The notes below the pieces were generated by a model. The model worked only from the letters and a program-made list of their open reading frames with translations. It ran no database searches and was not told the origin of the DNA. A DNA stretch of 64,000 bases, taken from contig JANATG010000019.1 in the NCBI GenBank assembly GCA_029449235.1, positions 310,001 to 374,000 on the forward strand, read 5' to 3'. The position numbers and the translations under genes are program-made. Positions 17,008 through 28,199 of the stretch are shown here, piece by piece. Positions within the stretch are counted from its first letter, which is position 1. Every line of letters begins with the position of its first letter. This DNA comes from Linnemannia schmuckeri. Lineage: Eukaryota; Mortierellomycota; Mortierellomycetes; Mortierellales; Mortierellaceae.

Positions 17008-18743
17008 ATGAATGCATTACCTCCGACCGCATTCTCGTCCTCTTCGTCAGAAAACATCGCAATGACTTCCTCCGTCATGAGCACAACTGCACCTACCTCA
17101 CACCCACGTACCTTCTCCTCAACAACTGAACTTAATACGCAAACTCTAAGAACTGAGGAAAGAGGAGCACGAGAAAAGAAGCAGCAGCAGGATCGGTCGA
17201 CAGGGTTCTCATGGGTGCACTTTATGGCCGGAGGGTAAGTAGGCGATGCACCTTGACTATACTGCAATTGTAAGGGTATCTTGGCGCCATGTTTTAGCAA
17301 TAAAGTGAAGAATAAAGAACGCAGATTGACCTCCGTGAATTTCCTATTTGTCTCTTCTCTTCTCTTCTCCTTGTCCTTGCCTCTTTACCTTCTATTCTAT
17401 CTGACTTTAGAGCAGGAGGGATGGCGGGTGCGCTGGTGACTTCGCCTTTAGACGTTGTCAAGACGCGGCTCCAGTCGTCGCTCTACAAGGATGCTCTTGG
17501 TCCAGGGGCAAATACAGGACCCAGTTTGAGCCCAACTGCTTCTGGTACTGGCAGCGGTGGTAGTCGTGCGTTTATGGCGTCGGCACGTTCTGGGGTGACG
17601 TCTGTAATTGTCCATGTTCGAGATACCTTTCGACTCCTCGGGTGAGTACAAGAGTGTTTTTTTGTCCCCGCTGTTGTTTTTTTTGATGTTTGTCCACATT
17701 CCGTTTCCCTCGAAGGACTAGACACTAACATTTATTTTGTTTTTGATTGATAGGCATATCTATACCAATGAGGGTCCGAGAGCTTTGTACAAAGGGTTGG
17801 GACCTAACTTGGTGGGTGTCATTCCAGCAAGGTAAGCATCTGACAGGAAATTTTATGGTCAGATTGCATAGCATTAATGTCAAAGCGGTACACGGTCTCA
17901 TTTTTTTTTTGTTTTTCCATCTTTTACATCTTCAATTAGGGCAATCAACTTTGCAGCGTACGGGAATGGGAAAAAGTTCTTTGCAGAATTGAACCATGGT
18001 AACGAGACTGCAGTCGTGCACCTTACCGCCGCTGCCAATGCAGGTAGCGTACCTCTCAGGAACTATCAGAAAGAAAGCGCAAGATGTCCCTAGTACCTCC
18101 TACAGAGCTGACACTCCTCAATTTTTTTATAATCTTTTGTGCAATAGGAGTGGTGACAGCGACAATGACGAATCCAATCTGGATGGTGAAGACGAGGATG
18201 CAATTGCAAAGCGAAGGAAACAAGCGGATATACAGGAACAGTTTCCACTGTGTAGTCGAGATTCTGCGGACAGAGGGTCTTCGAGGGCTCTACAAGGGCC
18301 TCAGTGCGTCGTACCTCGGCGTGGCAGAGGGGACCATTCAGTGGGTGGTCTATGAGCATCTCAAGACCCGCTTTGCCGAGCGGCGGCGGACGCATCAAAT
18401 GTCTTTGGAGTCATCTTTGGGGACAGTATCATCTAAAGCGACATTGGTTGGAGGGAAGAGGATGGAGGAGTGGGTAGATTACCTAGGTGCTGCCGGGATA
18501 GCCAAGTTTATCGCCAGTGCGATCACGTATCCGCATGAAGTGTTACGGACGCGGATGCGACAGACTCCTGCCAAAGGAGAGAGTGTGAGGTATACGGGGC
18601 TGAGACAGACGTTTTTGTTGATTTTGAAGGAGGAGGGTGTTGGAGCGTTGTATGGCGGTTTGACGGCGCATATGTTGCGTGTGGTGCCGAATGCTGCGAT
18701 TATGTTCTTTTGTTATGAGGCAATTCTGCATCGTTTTTCATAG
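17008..18743 (+). CDS. RIM2: Mitochondrial pyrimidine nucleotide carrier RIM2 (SLC25A33/36 type)
   Basis: Inner-membrane carrier that exchanges pyrimidine nucleotides, supporting mitochondrial DNA and RNA synthesis. Five exons give 411 residues: 17008-17234, 17411-17641, 17754-17831, 17940-18043 and 18148-18743. A Ser/Thr-rich N-terminus precedes WVHFMAGGAGGMAGALVTSP. All three carrier repeats show the PX[DE]XX[KR] signature: SPLDVVKTRLQ, NPIWMVKTRMQ and YPHEVLRTRMRQTP. RIM2-specific segments are present: YKGLGPNLVGVIPARAINF, GLYKGLSASYLGVAEG.IQW, and the C-terminal RVVPNAAIMF. The tryptophan in NPIW is typical of this subfamily. Length is close to yeast Rim2 (377). It is in tandem with the amino-acid permease, 633 bp upstream of it. 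Confidence 0.92.
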
Positions 18744-19376
18744 TTTGCTGTGAGAGGAACCGTTAGAGAGTAAAATTTTTTTTAAGAAAGGGTGTCCCTG
18801 CATAGACTATTGTCGTATAGGGGAAAGGAAGATTATCAATTAGGAGTTGAGAAGTACCGAACGGCATGCACCCTGTGTTTATGAAGTAGTAGATAACGGA
18901 TCGATGATAAAGGGAGAGAGAAAGAAAGAATTGTCGAGTGAGCGAGATGACCGGACGGTCGGGAAACGAAAACGAAGAAGGGAGGCCAAACCCCGGTTCA
19001 CCTTTTGGAAAGAGTGAAACAATTTTTTTTTTTCATTTGGGTGTAGGCATTTCTATCACCCATCATCGATCCACTGTTTCGAAGAAACCCAAACAAAAAA
19101 ATTGTTGTGGTGAGGCAGTTTAAATAGAGAGTGGGAAAAAAAAAGTCGCCAACACAACACTGGTCATTCGTTTTTTTTCTTTTTCTCTTTTTCTCCTTCT
19201 CTCCTTTTCGCTCCTCACATACGATTTATACCCTCTCATTCACCTTTATATTTTAATATCAACACATCTCCAAACTAACCAAGGAGCAATATCTCGACAC
19301 ACCCATACGAGCACTCACACAAAGGACCCAACCCAACACAACAGCACTACAACACAACAACACAGCACGCAGAAAG
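18744..19376. promoter_or_regulatory. Promoter/leader of the amino-acid permease
   Basis: 633 bp. Three GATAA/TTATC motifs lie at 18833-18837, 18892-18896 and 18906-18910, and a TTTAAATA box at 19119-19126. The leader from ~19170 is CT-rich, then CA-rich up to the ATG. GATA motifs suggest nitrogen control but occur often by chance. Confidence 0.4.
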
Positions 19377-22034
19377 ATGTCGACATCACGACGACCGAGT
19401 CGAGACGTGATCCAAATGGACTCGTTCAAATCCTCACCCGCTTCTTCCATCCGCAAAGGCAACAGCTTCCGCAATAACAGTGGCGATGGTAGCGATGACT
19501 CGACAACATACAGCCGACAGGAACAACAGGGAGGAGGGAGCAAGTACCTCCATGACGATTCAGATCTAAGCAACGATACTGATGGCCAGGTCGGCAAGGG
19601 ACTCCAGCGTAACCTTGAAGCCCGACACTTGACCATGATCTCTCTTGGTATGTTTATTCCGTCTTTTCTGTCGTTGTTGTTGTTGTACTTGTGGTTATGT
19701 TTGTTGGTGAGGGAAAGCGAATGGACGTCTGTGCTCTTGTCACACCATGTGGTGGGAGTGCTCAAAAGATGTTTTTTTTTTCTCTGTGTTCGATAGAATC
19801 GAAACTAACTGTAAACTCTTTTTTTTCCCTGTCTCCTTTTTTTTTTACTTGATGTTGTTTACTTTCTCACGATCCTTGCATCGACCACCACCAATTTTGA
19901 ATCCGACTCCCTCTCTCTTACGGCACACCAACAAATCAACAAAACCACTCGGAACAACCCTCTCTTTCTGCAAAATTTCCCTTCCTCTCTCATATATTGT
20001 TCTCGAATGACACAGGAGGAACGATCGGTACAGGACTGTTCTTGGCGTCAGGATCATCAATCGCCACCGCAGGACCAGGTTACTCCCAAGTGGCCTACTC
20101 CTTGATCGGATCGATGGTTTATTGTTTTATGAGCTCCTTGGGAGAGATGACGACTTACTTACCTATCACTGGATCGATCAATGCTTATGGAACCCGGTTC
20201 TTTGATCCTGCTCTTGGATTCATGCTCGGTACGTTGTGAAATTTACTCGTTCTTTTTTTTTTTTTTTTTTTTTTTTTTCGCCTGACCTCTTTTCGATGGG
20301 TGGAGACTCTTCTTTGTTTGTACTGTTGATGCCTTTCTTTCCATCATTACCCCCTCGCACTCATCTCTCCCTCATACCCTCTATACAACCAGGCCGGCGT
20401 GTCAACTCCGTTATCGGATCTACAGAATATTTCTCCTCTTGTTGTTTTGTGACCTGTTCCTGCTCCTAATGCAGTTCATTTATGCGCGGGGTATGTGCGG
20501 AGTCTCTTCTCCATCATCGCTGAAAGAAAAAGAAAGGAAAAAACGGAAAAATGGGATATCTGTTGAAAGGAATTGGAGGTTATGGGACTGGAGGAAGTGG
20601 CTCAAGAGGGGAGGCTGGGTATGATTTATGATAATGAGGAGATATCGGTCAAAGTGGAGGGCAGGTATTTTATGCGGCGAACCAAACCGATATGCAACTC
20701 GGCTGCACCCAGTTTGCTTGTCATAGACTGTTGAAACTAATCGCATCTAGTTTTGTCAATGTAATACGAAAATAGGATGGGTGTACTGGTTTTCGTGGTC
20801 GGTGACTCTAGCAACAGAATTAGTGGCTTCATCTCTTATCATATCATACTGGGTGCCTACAACACAATGCCCAGGTTGGGTTTGGGCACTCGTCTTTATC
20901 GTCGTTCTCACATCGCTCAACCTCACCTCTGTCAAGGCATACGGTGAGACCGAGTACTGGCTCAGTCTGATCAAAGTCCTTGCCGTATTCGTCTTTGTCA
21001 TTGTCGGATTCCTTTACATTGGAGGAGCCATTGGAACACGCGTCCCCGGAGAACCCAAGCCTGGACCAGAGATTTTTGACATTGATCCCTTCCACGGTGG
21101 ATTTGTGGCGCTGTTTTCGATCTTTTTGAACGCCGGATTTTCGTTCCAGGGAGCCGAATTGGTTGGTATTGCTGCCGGGGAGACCAAGAACCCGAGGAAG
21201 AATGTGCCGAGGGCGATTCGACAAGTCTTTTGGCGGATTTTGATGTTTTATGTGTTAACGATCTTGATCATTGGAATGACGATCCCCTACGACGACCCGG
21301 ACCTGGCCAACAAGGATGGATCAATCGAGTCGTCGCCCTTTACAAGAGTCTTTCTCCGTGCGGGTATCTCGGTCGGAGGCGATATCATGAATGCCGTCAT
21401 CTTGGTCGCCGTCCTGTCGGCCGGTAACTCGGGACTTTACGCTTCCTCACGTGCGCTTCATACCTTGTCCCAGGAGGGCAATGCGCCCAAATTTTTTGGA
21501 TACGTCAACCGGTACGGTGTCCCCGTTTACTGTGTCATGGCCACAGCCCTGGTCGGATGTCTGGCCTTCATCGTCTCACTCCCCCAAATCGGACAGGGTC
21601 AAGCCTACGACTGGTTGCTGGCCCTGGCGTCCACTACCGGATTCGTCGCCTGGCTGGGTATCGCCTTCTCGCACATTCGCTTTCGTATGGCCTACAAGGC
21701 GCAGGGTCGATCCCTCAACGACTTGCCATTTGTATCCAAGTTGTACCCCTTTGGACCCATTTACACGATCGTGATCTGTATGATTATTCTCTTGGGTCAA
21801 GGCTACACTGCTTTTGCGCCATTCAGTATCAAGATGTTCTTGTCTGCCTATGTGACGCTGCCCTTTATTGCGATTCTGTATTTCGGAAATAAGTTTTGGT
21901 GCAAGACCAAGATTTTGAAGTTGGTTGATGTGGATTTGGATACGGGAAGGAGTTTTGTGGAGCATGATACTGAGGAGGAGGAAGGGGAAAAGAAGCAGAC
22001 TTGGTGGCGTCGTTTTGTTAACTTTTTGTTTTAG
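19377..22034 (+). CDS. Amino-acid permease, YAT/AAP family
   Basis: Plasma-membrane proton-coupled amino-acid uptake protein of 580 residues with about 12 membrane helices. Exons: 19377-19647, 20016-20228 and 20776-22034. The hydrophilic Ser/Asp-rich N-terminus ends RNLEARHLTMISLGGTIGTG, the family's invariant entry into helix 1. GWVYWFSWSVTLATEL, GAELVGIAAGETKNPRKNVP, LSAGNSGLYASSR and SGLY/LYPFGP segments are all as in Gap1/Can1/Lyp1-type transporters. SLNDLPFVSKLYPFGP resembles the basic amino-acid permeases, so lysine/arginine preference is possible but not shown. Both introns are long for this window (368 and 547 bp); the second contains T26. The final segment is acidic and then basic (WWRRFVNFLF). 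Confidence 0.9.
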
Positions 22035-23295
22035 TTATTTTTTTTTTCTTTCCTCTTTGTTTTGCTATTTTTTGTTGTAGTTTCTTTGCCATTGCTTTTT
22101 TTTTGTTCATAAAATACATATCACCCAGACAAATCACTACTTGATTCAATAGTTTCCTCCCTTGCAGACTTGACGAACACAAAGTCGGGCATTTTGACAG
22201 CTGGATACGACACGAAGAGAAAAACTTACGTCCCTTCTCTTTATTCAACCGCGCCTTCCTTGCCCCCCCCCCTTTCTTTTTCTTGCAAAATCCACCGCGC
22301 CTTCCACGCGTCATTGATGGAACCGGTCGGTACAAAAGACCATTCTCAGCTTTTGATTCACAAGGATGTGTTAGCAACAAACTCTACGAAAAACTTTTTG
22401 GATTTAACCCATCGAGGGTATACAGCAGGTTCGGTCCTGTCCCTCCGCATCCCATTTTTTCTCTCACTCCTACGTAATCCACCGCGCCTTCCATGCTTTC
22501 TTTTTTCTGCAGACGTTAGTGAACCGGTCGATACATAAGACCTTTTCAACACTTGTTCAACAAGGATGTGTTAGCAACAAACTCTACAAAAAACTTTTTG
22601 GATTTAAATCATTGAGGGTACACAGCAGGCTCGGTCCTGTCCCTTCGCATCCCATTTTCTTTGTTCTTTTTTTTTTTTTTCTTATTGTTGCTTACTTCGC
22701 CTCCTTTTGCACTCTCATCTTCACCGATTTCACTCACACCTACCACTCCTGCTTCTCTCGTTCCAGTTTTTTTCCTTCTTGCTCCATCGCCTGTAATAAC
22801 ACACGTCATTTTGACTCTTTTTCCTCTCTTGTACATTTCGTCAAATTCCAGTCCTCTGAAGTGTGATTGTTCCTGAATTTTCGCACAGACCAAATGATAA
22901 TATCCTTGATCACTTATCAGTGGCGCTAGACTAAAAAGTACATCATCAGCAGATCATTCCTTTTGTGTGGGATGAGAGAGAAATCGAGGAAGAGAGAGAG
23001 AGAGAGTGGATGGAAGAAAAGTATCGATCAAAGATTACCATCGCCAGAGCATGTATTTGATGGAGTGTGATGATTTGATAAGGTGGTACGAACTGCAGCA
23101 AAAAAAAGACATCTGTTGCGTGCATTGATTTATTTTATTTTTCTATGTGCCCAAGCAGACAAAAGACCATTGGTCATCACAAGCAAGAGGTCGAGGTTGC
23201 TTCATTTTCACATGCACACACACACGCATGTATGCAAATGTTCCTTCTTTCTTGAAAAAAATGAAAGCGAGTACGCACTTTTATTTTATCTCACG
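22035..23295. other. Spacer between convergent permease and F-box genes
   Basis: 1.26 kb between two convergent stop codons. It contains a 187-bp imperfect tandem repeat (22292-22665, listed separately), a T-rich stretch, and a short GA microsatellite near 22992-23008. No gene recognised. Confidence 0.6.
22292..22665. repeat. Imperfect tandem direct repeat, period 187 bp, two copies
   Basis: Unit 1 is 22292-22478 and unit 2 is 22479 to about 22665. Both begin CCACCGCGCCTTCCA and share GAACCGGTCG, AAGGATGTGTTAGCAACAAA, AAACTTTTTGGATTTAA, and end near CGGTCCTGTCCC and CGCATCCCATTTT. A partial start (ACCGCGCCTTCC) also occurs at ~22248. Confidence 0.85.
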
Positions 23296-25413
23296 CTACA
23301 CCAGACGCGACGAAAAAGCAGTGGTAAAATTACCCATTACAGGCGGAAGCTCAATATCAGGTCGATGGTCGTACAGCCACTGGACATACTTAGGCACAGC
23401 TTCACCTTGTACCACCAGTCCCACAATCTTCTCCAATCTCGGCCACCTCGACGCCATCCACTGGACCTCCGACAACCCTACACGTATATTCATCCTGTCC
23501 ATGTTCAGCACCCTCAGCTCCGTCAACCCACTCAACAGATTCAACCCACTCCGCAACGAAAACTCTAGACACTCAAACTGCTCATCGGGGTCGATATACC
23601 GCCATTGACCATCCACCTCGGTCGGATGATAGTTTTCTTCGTCGTCCAGATCGGGTATATCATGACCCAACCAGAGTTCCTTGAGTCGTGTCAGTTTGCC
23701 GAGTTGACTGTATACAATCTGCTGCATCTCGTATCCTTGAATAGTGCCATCGTGTAATGGTCCCGTCAATCGTCTCCCGTACTGATCCTCCTTCAGGTCA
23801 GGTCGTGCAATCCCTGTAATCACCAGCTTCAAGTTCTCGAGGCCTAGACACACCCATGGAGAATCAACCATCTCGCTCACATCCAGATACACCGTGCTCG
23901 AAAACTCGGTCCCACTCGACGTCATTGCCTGGAAGGTCCGCAGGTTCACACAGGAACTCAGTACAGTCTGGATATCCTCACTACAGAATCCATCACATTC
24001 CTTGAGGACCAACGTCTCCAGGGTAGTCGAGTGTTGATGGATCAGTGCCGCTGTCGAGAGGGGTCCGAATCCATGAAAGAACGAGAGTGATAGGTGTTTC
24101 CAGGCTCGGGAGGACTGAATCAACATCGCGATCTGTTCATCGGCCTGAGATCCGCCCGTCATGCACTGTAGTGTCAACTCGTTCAGATCCGGGCATGATG
24201 ATCGAAGGACCGAAGAAAGTTTTTCCAGAGAGTCATCCGTGAAGAGGTGAGCGCTCAGGTTCTGGAGTTGATGACAGCGACGGAGGAGAGGCAGCCAGAT
24301 CAACCCTCCTGGTCCACCCAAATCACCTCCAATCGACAGTTTCCTTAGACTCCATGTCCTATCGCTGTGGTTTTCTGTATAGCTAGTTCCTGCTCTCCCT
24401 ACTAGACTTCTGTCGACTGGGTGAAGCAGCCCCTCCATCTGCCCCTGCGCATTCTGATCCTGTTTCTGTTCCTGTTCCTGTTGTGGTAACTGATCGTCCT
24501 TGAAGTCCCCCTCAGAATCCAATTCAGCTCGACTGCCGAACGAAATCGAGAGCAACAACTCCTCCAACCCGGGCGGGCAGCGGTTCAACAGGTACTCAAT
24601 CGATCGTACCTTTGCCCGCCCATAATGCGGATTGACCAGTTCCAGTTTCCTAAACTCTGAAACACCTCCTTCTCCACCACAAGAGAGCCGATCAGCGATC
24701 CTTCGAATCAATTGATCGTGATCAAAGGGGAATCCGACCATCACAAAGACAGACAGCCGGGGTGCCTTGGCCATGACCCCCATCAACAGCTCCTCGTCCA
24801 CCAGTCCCAAGACGTTCCTAGCCCTTGATTCCGTTGTCCAATTGCTGCTAGCAACACTTCCTATCCAGCTGCTACATCCTTCCTGTACTCTCGTCATCGT
24901 GGCATCCTCGTGGTCATAGTCGGCAGGATCAGGGACGGGAAACCCCGACGGAACAGGTGGATCCGCACGACACCCTCTCGAGAATGCCAGCCGTCCCAAA
25001 TTCCTACAATCGACCCCGTTCTGCAGAAAACACCTCAGCAGGCTATAATATCGTGTCTCAAACGACCGGACATGACACGCATACCGCCTCAGGGCTCGTT
25101 GTGAAGGTGCAGTAAGGAAGGCATGGAACTGCCATTCGGTGAGGATGGAGATTGAATTGTAGAGGATCGGGATTGCAAGTGAGTGGAAGTGACGGGAAAC
25201 TGTTAAGCATGGAAGGAGGTTGTGTGAGGAGGTGGGAAGGAGGAGGGAAGAGAGGATTGGGATGAGCAGTTCAGGGATGTCAAAGACATGGTCTTTTATG
25301 GAGGGGGATGTTAATCGACTGGAGTGGGGTGTTGTTGGTGAGATGGATGTGGGTGTAGTGGGAGTGAGAGGGGGATTAGAAGGGAGTGGAGTGCCATTGG
25401 TGGGCATGATCAT
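23296..25413 (-). CDS. F-box-like protein with leucine-rich repeats
   Basis: Single-exon protein of 705 residues, probably a substrate receptor of an SCF ubiquitin ligase. A Pro/Ser/Thr-rich head (to ~40) precedes an F-box-like helix set at ~43-90: VFDIPELLIPILSSLL, LLPCLTVSRHFHSLAIPILY. The rest has spaced leucine-rich segments (NLSAHLF..LEKLSSVLRSSCPDLNELTL; LETLVLKECDGFCSEDIQ; LENLKLVI; LTRLKELWLG; LTELRVLNMDRMN) consistent with irregular LRRs. An FBXL-type fold is expected, but the target is unknown. Such genes are numerous in Mortierella-like fungi (general knowledge). It is convergent with the permease. The ATG at 25413 is followed closely by another at 25407 (MIMP); either may be used. 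Confidence 0.8.
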   Translation of the reverse strand: MIMPTNGTPLPSNPPLTPTTPTSISPTTPHSSRLTSPSIKDHVFDIPELLIPILSSLLLPTSSHNLLPCLTVSRHFHSLAIPILYNSISILTEWQFHAFLTAPSQRALRRYACHVRSFETRYYSLLRCFLQNGVDCRNLGRLAFSRGCRADPPVPSGFPVPDPADYDHEDATMTRVQEGCSSWIGSVASSNWTTESRARNVLGLVDEELLMGVMAKAPRLSVFVMVGFPFDHDQLIRRIADRLSCGGEGGVSEFRKLELVNPHYGRAKVRSIEYLLNRCPPGLEELLLSISFGSRAELDSEGDFKDDQLPQQEQEQKQDQNAQGQMEGLLHPVDRSLVGRAGTSYTENHSDRTWSLRKLSIGGDLGGPGGLIWLPLLRRCHQLQNLSAHLFTDDSLEKLSSVLRSSCPDLNELTLQCMTGGSQADEQIAMLIQSSRAWKHLSLSFFHGFGPLSTAALIHQHSTTLETLVLKECDGFCSEDIQTVLSSCVNLRTFQAMTSSGTEFSSTVYLDVSEMVDSPWVCLGLENLKLVITGIARPDLKEDQYGRRLTGPLHDGTIQGYEMQQIVYSQLGKLTRLKELWLGHDIPDLDDEENYHPTEVDGQWRYIDPDEQFECLEFSLRSGLNLLSGLTELRVLNMDRMNIRVGLSEVQWMASRWPRLEKIVGLVVQGEAVPKYVQWLYDHRPDIELPPVMGNFTTAFSSRLV

Positions 25414-26043
25414 AAAGAGGCGATTTGGGGGAAAAGAGGTAAGAAGGGGTGGTGGAGAGAGGAGGTAGGAGGGAGGGTTGAGACTCCCATCCAGAAGGGG
25501 AAAGAAGGTTAGAAAGGAAGAGAAGGTAAGAAAGGAGTAGAAAAGAAGAAGGGGTCAACAAAACTACAACAAGAAAACAAGAAGGAAGCGCCCAAATAAA
25601 GCTATAACAGAAACAAAAAAAAAGTGAGAGATGTGGAGACCCATGAAAAAATCTAGCATCACCCAGTAGCCCCAGTCCAACCCCAGTTACACGACACATG
25701 GGCACGGGTCGATCTCTTTTGCCTTTTGATATCTCGTGGTACACATGGTTTGCTTGTTTCCCATGGCATGGGTGATTTTATTAACGAGTCTCTGCAGGTG
25801 GAAGGAGGAAGAAAGGAGGCTGCTCTTCTCCTTTGTCACCCTCTGTATCAACCTCCCTCTAACACCCGCGGCGCGCCTTCCTCTGCAGCTCCTTCTGGCG
25901 TCGTACCTCTGCTTCCCACCGCTCAGCCTCTTCCTCAAACTCCTTTTCTTCAAATCAATTTGTCGTTTCCTGCAGCCTCTAGTGTCGATGTAGGTGAGAT
26001 CCTGCACCCTGTGTCCATTGATGGCTTGAACTGCACGTGTGCT
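25414..26043. other. Spacer between the F-box leader and the kinase remnant
   Basis: The first ~230 bp are the purine-rich (minus-strand CT-rich) leader of the F-box gene. At 25866-25935 the minus strand can be read as a charged segment (EFEEEAERWEAEVRRQKELQ), which may be a displaced C-terminal piece of the neighbouring kinase remnant; stop codons lie just upstream in that frame. Confidence 0.45.
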
Positions 26044-26673
26044 CTACAGAATGCGTCTGGTTGCCAGGGTGAGCTGCTTCTTTCCTTTGAAAAAGTCATG
26101 GTCCATCATTGCATTGGCTATCATATGGGTTCCAGGGGTGCTGTCCAACATCCTCTTCAAGAGATCCTTGGCAACCTTGGATAGACGGTTGTTGTGGGTA
26201 GTATTGTTGATGCTAGCGAAGTCTGGTCGTACTCCACCAGCATCTGGTAAATGACACAACCTACGGACCAGATGTCGACCTTGCAAGAGTGGGCCTTCCC
26301 TGCAAGCATCTCTGGTGCTCTATATCCATCCGTACCAGGGGTTCTGCTAAAAAGTAACAACATGTATTAAGAAAAAGTTAGCAGGTAAGGTTTCTTTTTT
26401 TTTTTTTTGTTTTTTTTTATTGAAATAATATCAATTGACAAAAGTAGAGACATCAACTTACATGTGCTCAGACTGAAGCACGTCCTCCACCATCCCAAAA
26501 TCGCCTATCTTCAGCTCCAACTTGTCACTGAACATCAGATTCTCCTGCTTAATATCACAATGTGCTAGACCCAGACTGTGTATGTACACGAGACCCCCAG
26601 CAAGCTGCCGACCAAGGAGTCCGATCTCTGCCTCCTCCAACCGAACACGACGCTTCAAGAGCTGCCACATATT
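26044..26673 (-). pseudogene. Protein kinase remnant (polo-like), N-lobe missing, frameshifted
   Basis: Only the C-lobe of a Ser/Thr kinase can be read. Segment A (26673-26462) follows a good TAG acceptor and reads NMWQLLKRRVRLEEAEIG, HCDIKQENLMF (catalytic loop, HCD in place of HRD) and KIGDFGMVEDV (DFG intact). After a 115-bp intron, segment B from 26346 reads RTPGTDGYRAPEMLAGKAHS and VDIWSVGCVIYQMLV. Near 26210-26230 the frame shifts and roughly 30 residues expected before the next helix are absent. It resumes as SKVAKDLLKRMLDSTPG and ends MMDHDFFKGKKQL..., with a stop at 26044. No glycine loop or VAIK lysine is found upstream; instead a transposon terminus begins 16 bp away. 'LLKRR' and 'GKAHS.KVDIWSVGC' point to the polo family, as inference. 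Confidence 0.75.
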
Positions 26674-26688
26674 CTAAATCGCGAAGAT

Positions 26689-26718
26689 ATCCCTTTGGCA
26701 ATTTGAAATTGTTGTACC
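26689..26718 (+). repeat. Left terminal inverted repeat of the Tc1/mariner-like element
   Basis: Matches the reverse complement of 28446-28475 at about 25 of 30 positions, including the block GGCAATTTGAAAT. Confidence 0.75.
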
Positions 26719-26934
26719 CTTCTTGAAAATTGCGCTGAGAAGATTTTTAATCGCTGAACACGCTTGAATTCTGTTCTACACTAAAACATATTCACTCATA
26801 CATTGACTTCAACATCGCTGCCTTCTGCATCTCAATTTCGCGCTCTTCCCGATCGGGTGCGAAGGGGTGAGTACCTACGAGCATTCGAGCGAACTTCATC
26901 TCCCCCTCCTTCTCTTCCTCCTCTTCCTCCTCCT

Positions 26935-28199
26935 CTACATCCATATCCTCTCCCTCTCCATGTCTATATTCTCTCCCTCCTCCTCCCTCTCCTCCTCCCT
27001 CTCCTCCTTCCTCTCCTCCTCCCTCTCCTCCTCCCTCTCCTCCTCCTCATCATCTCTCTCCTCTTCGTCCTCGTCCACATCATTTTCTTCCTCCCTGTCT
27101 TCGTCATGCTCTGGTTCATCTCCCCAACCCTCAACATATGGTTCTTGATAGCCCTCGGGTAGGGCTTGGTGGGCATCATAGGGACGGCCAAGTGGAGCTC
27201 CTCCCAGTGAGAGCTGGAAATTTCGCCCAACTTCGCGTATCCAGCCTCTCGCCATTGCAGAATCAATTCGTTCTAGGCCTCTTTCAACATGACCTTGAAG
27301 GGTTTCGGCTTGGACAATCTCCTGACGGACATGGGTCTTGACACTACTGAAGGCGGACTCTGCAGCATTGAGATGTGGGCTGTATGGAGGGAGGAAGAGA
27401 AGGGTGTGACCACTGGCAGCAACAGCGTCTCTAACTCTCTGAGTCTTGTGGAACTTGGCGTTGTTCATGAGAAGTGTATGGTGCCTGTCCTCGAGACGGG
27501 GAAAAGTTGATCCACCAAAAATTCGGTAAAGGTCTCTTGGTTGAAGGCGCCACGCTTGAAGTAATGCGCTAGGATGCCCGTACTATCAACCGCCGTGACC
27601 AAGGACATGTTCGGGCCACGATTGTAGGAGACCCTCTGGATGGCACGCCTGCCTCGGGGAGCGCGGCCATACTTACGGGTGATATGCAAAGTGAAGCCAG
27701 CCTCGTCAATGTAGACGAAGTGATTCATATTGCCAGGGCCTTGAGGAACAATCTTAGTCCATTGTTGTCGGGCCTCAATACGCTCAGGATCGTTATACCT
27801 TTCTGACTCGACCTTCATCGGCTTGAGTGTATAGATAGTGAGCTTGTTGATGGCCCTGTTCACGGTACGTCTTGCAAGGGGAGGCTGGATCTGAAAGTGC
27901 TCATTTAGGTGTTCAGTGAGCCACTCAACAGGGCGACCGACAAACTCATCCATGTTCTCGGTAAGCCAGTCAAGATGCGGTTGTTGGATCCTGCTGATAC
28001 GGTTACCACCCCTAGGCAGCTTGGCTATGCGGTTGGTTTGAATGAAGGTGTTGACAATGCTACTGACAGTAGACGCGGGGATGCTGAGGGTGCTAGCAAC
28101 CAACGCCATGGTTTTGCCCTGGTAAGTGACCAGTTCAATGATCCTTTCCCTTGTAGAGTCATTGATTTTTTTGTTCTTCCTCCTTCTGACAGGTGGCAT
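26935..28199 (-). pseudogene. Tc1/mariner-type DDE transposase, frameshifted
   Basis: The start is the ATG at 28199 (MPPVRRRKNKKINDSTRERI), in an upstream-open frame. An N-terminal helix-turn-helix (TMALVASTLSIPASTVSSIV) and a second HTH-like segment precede the catalytic core. The first DDE aspartate is in YIDEAGF (then GRAPRGRRA). In the second motif the expected D is N (LMNNAKFHK). The third is LPPYSPHLNAAESAFSSVK. The frame breaks between LVDQLF and LEDRHHTLLM at a C4/T4 run (plus 27498-27505), where adding one base would restore continuity; it is therefore a one-base deletion or a sequencing slip. The tail is a Glu/Arg-rich stretch encoded by a 12-bp minisatellite. Stop at 26935. Confidence 0.82.
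26970..27056 (-). repeat. 12-bp minisatellite (CTCCTCCTCCCT on plus) in the transposase tail
   Basis: Five or more near-perfect 12-bp units encode an EEER-type repeat at the C-terminus of the transposase frame. Confidence 0.75.
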
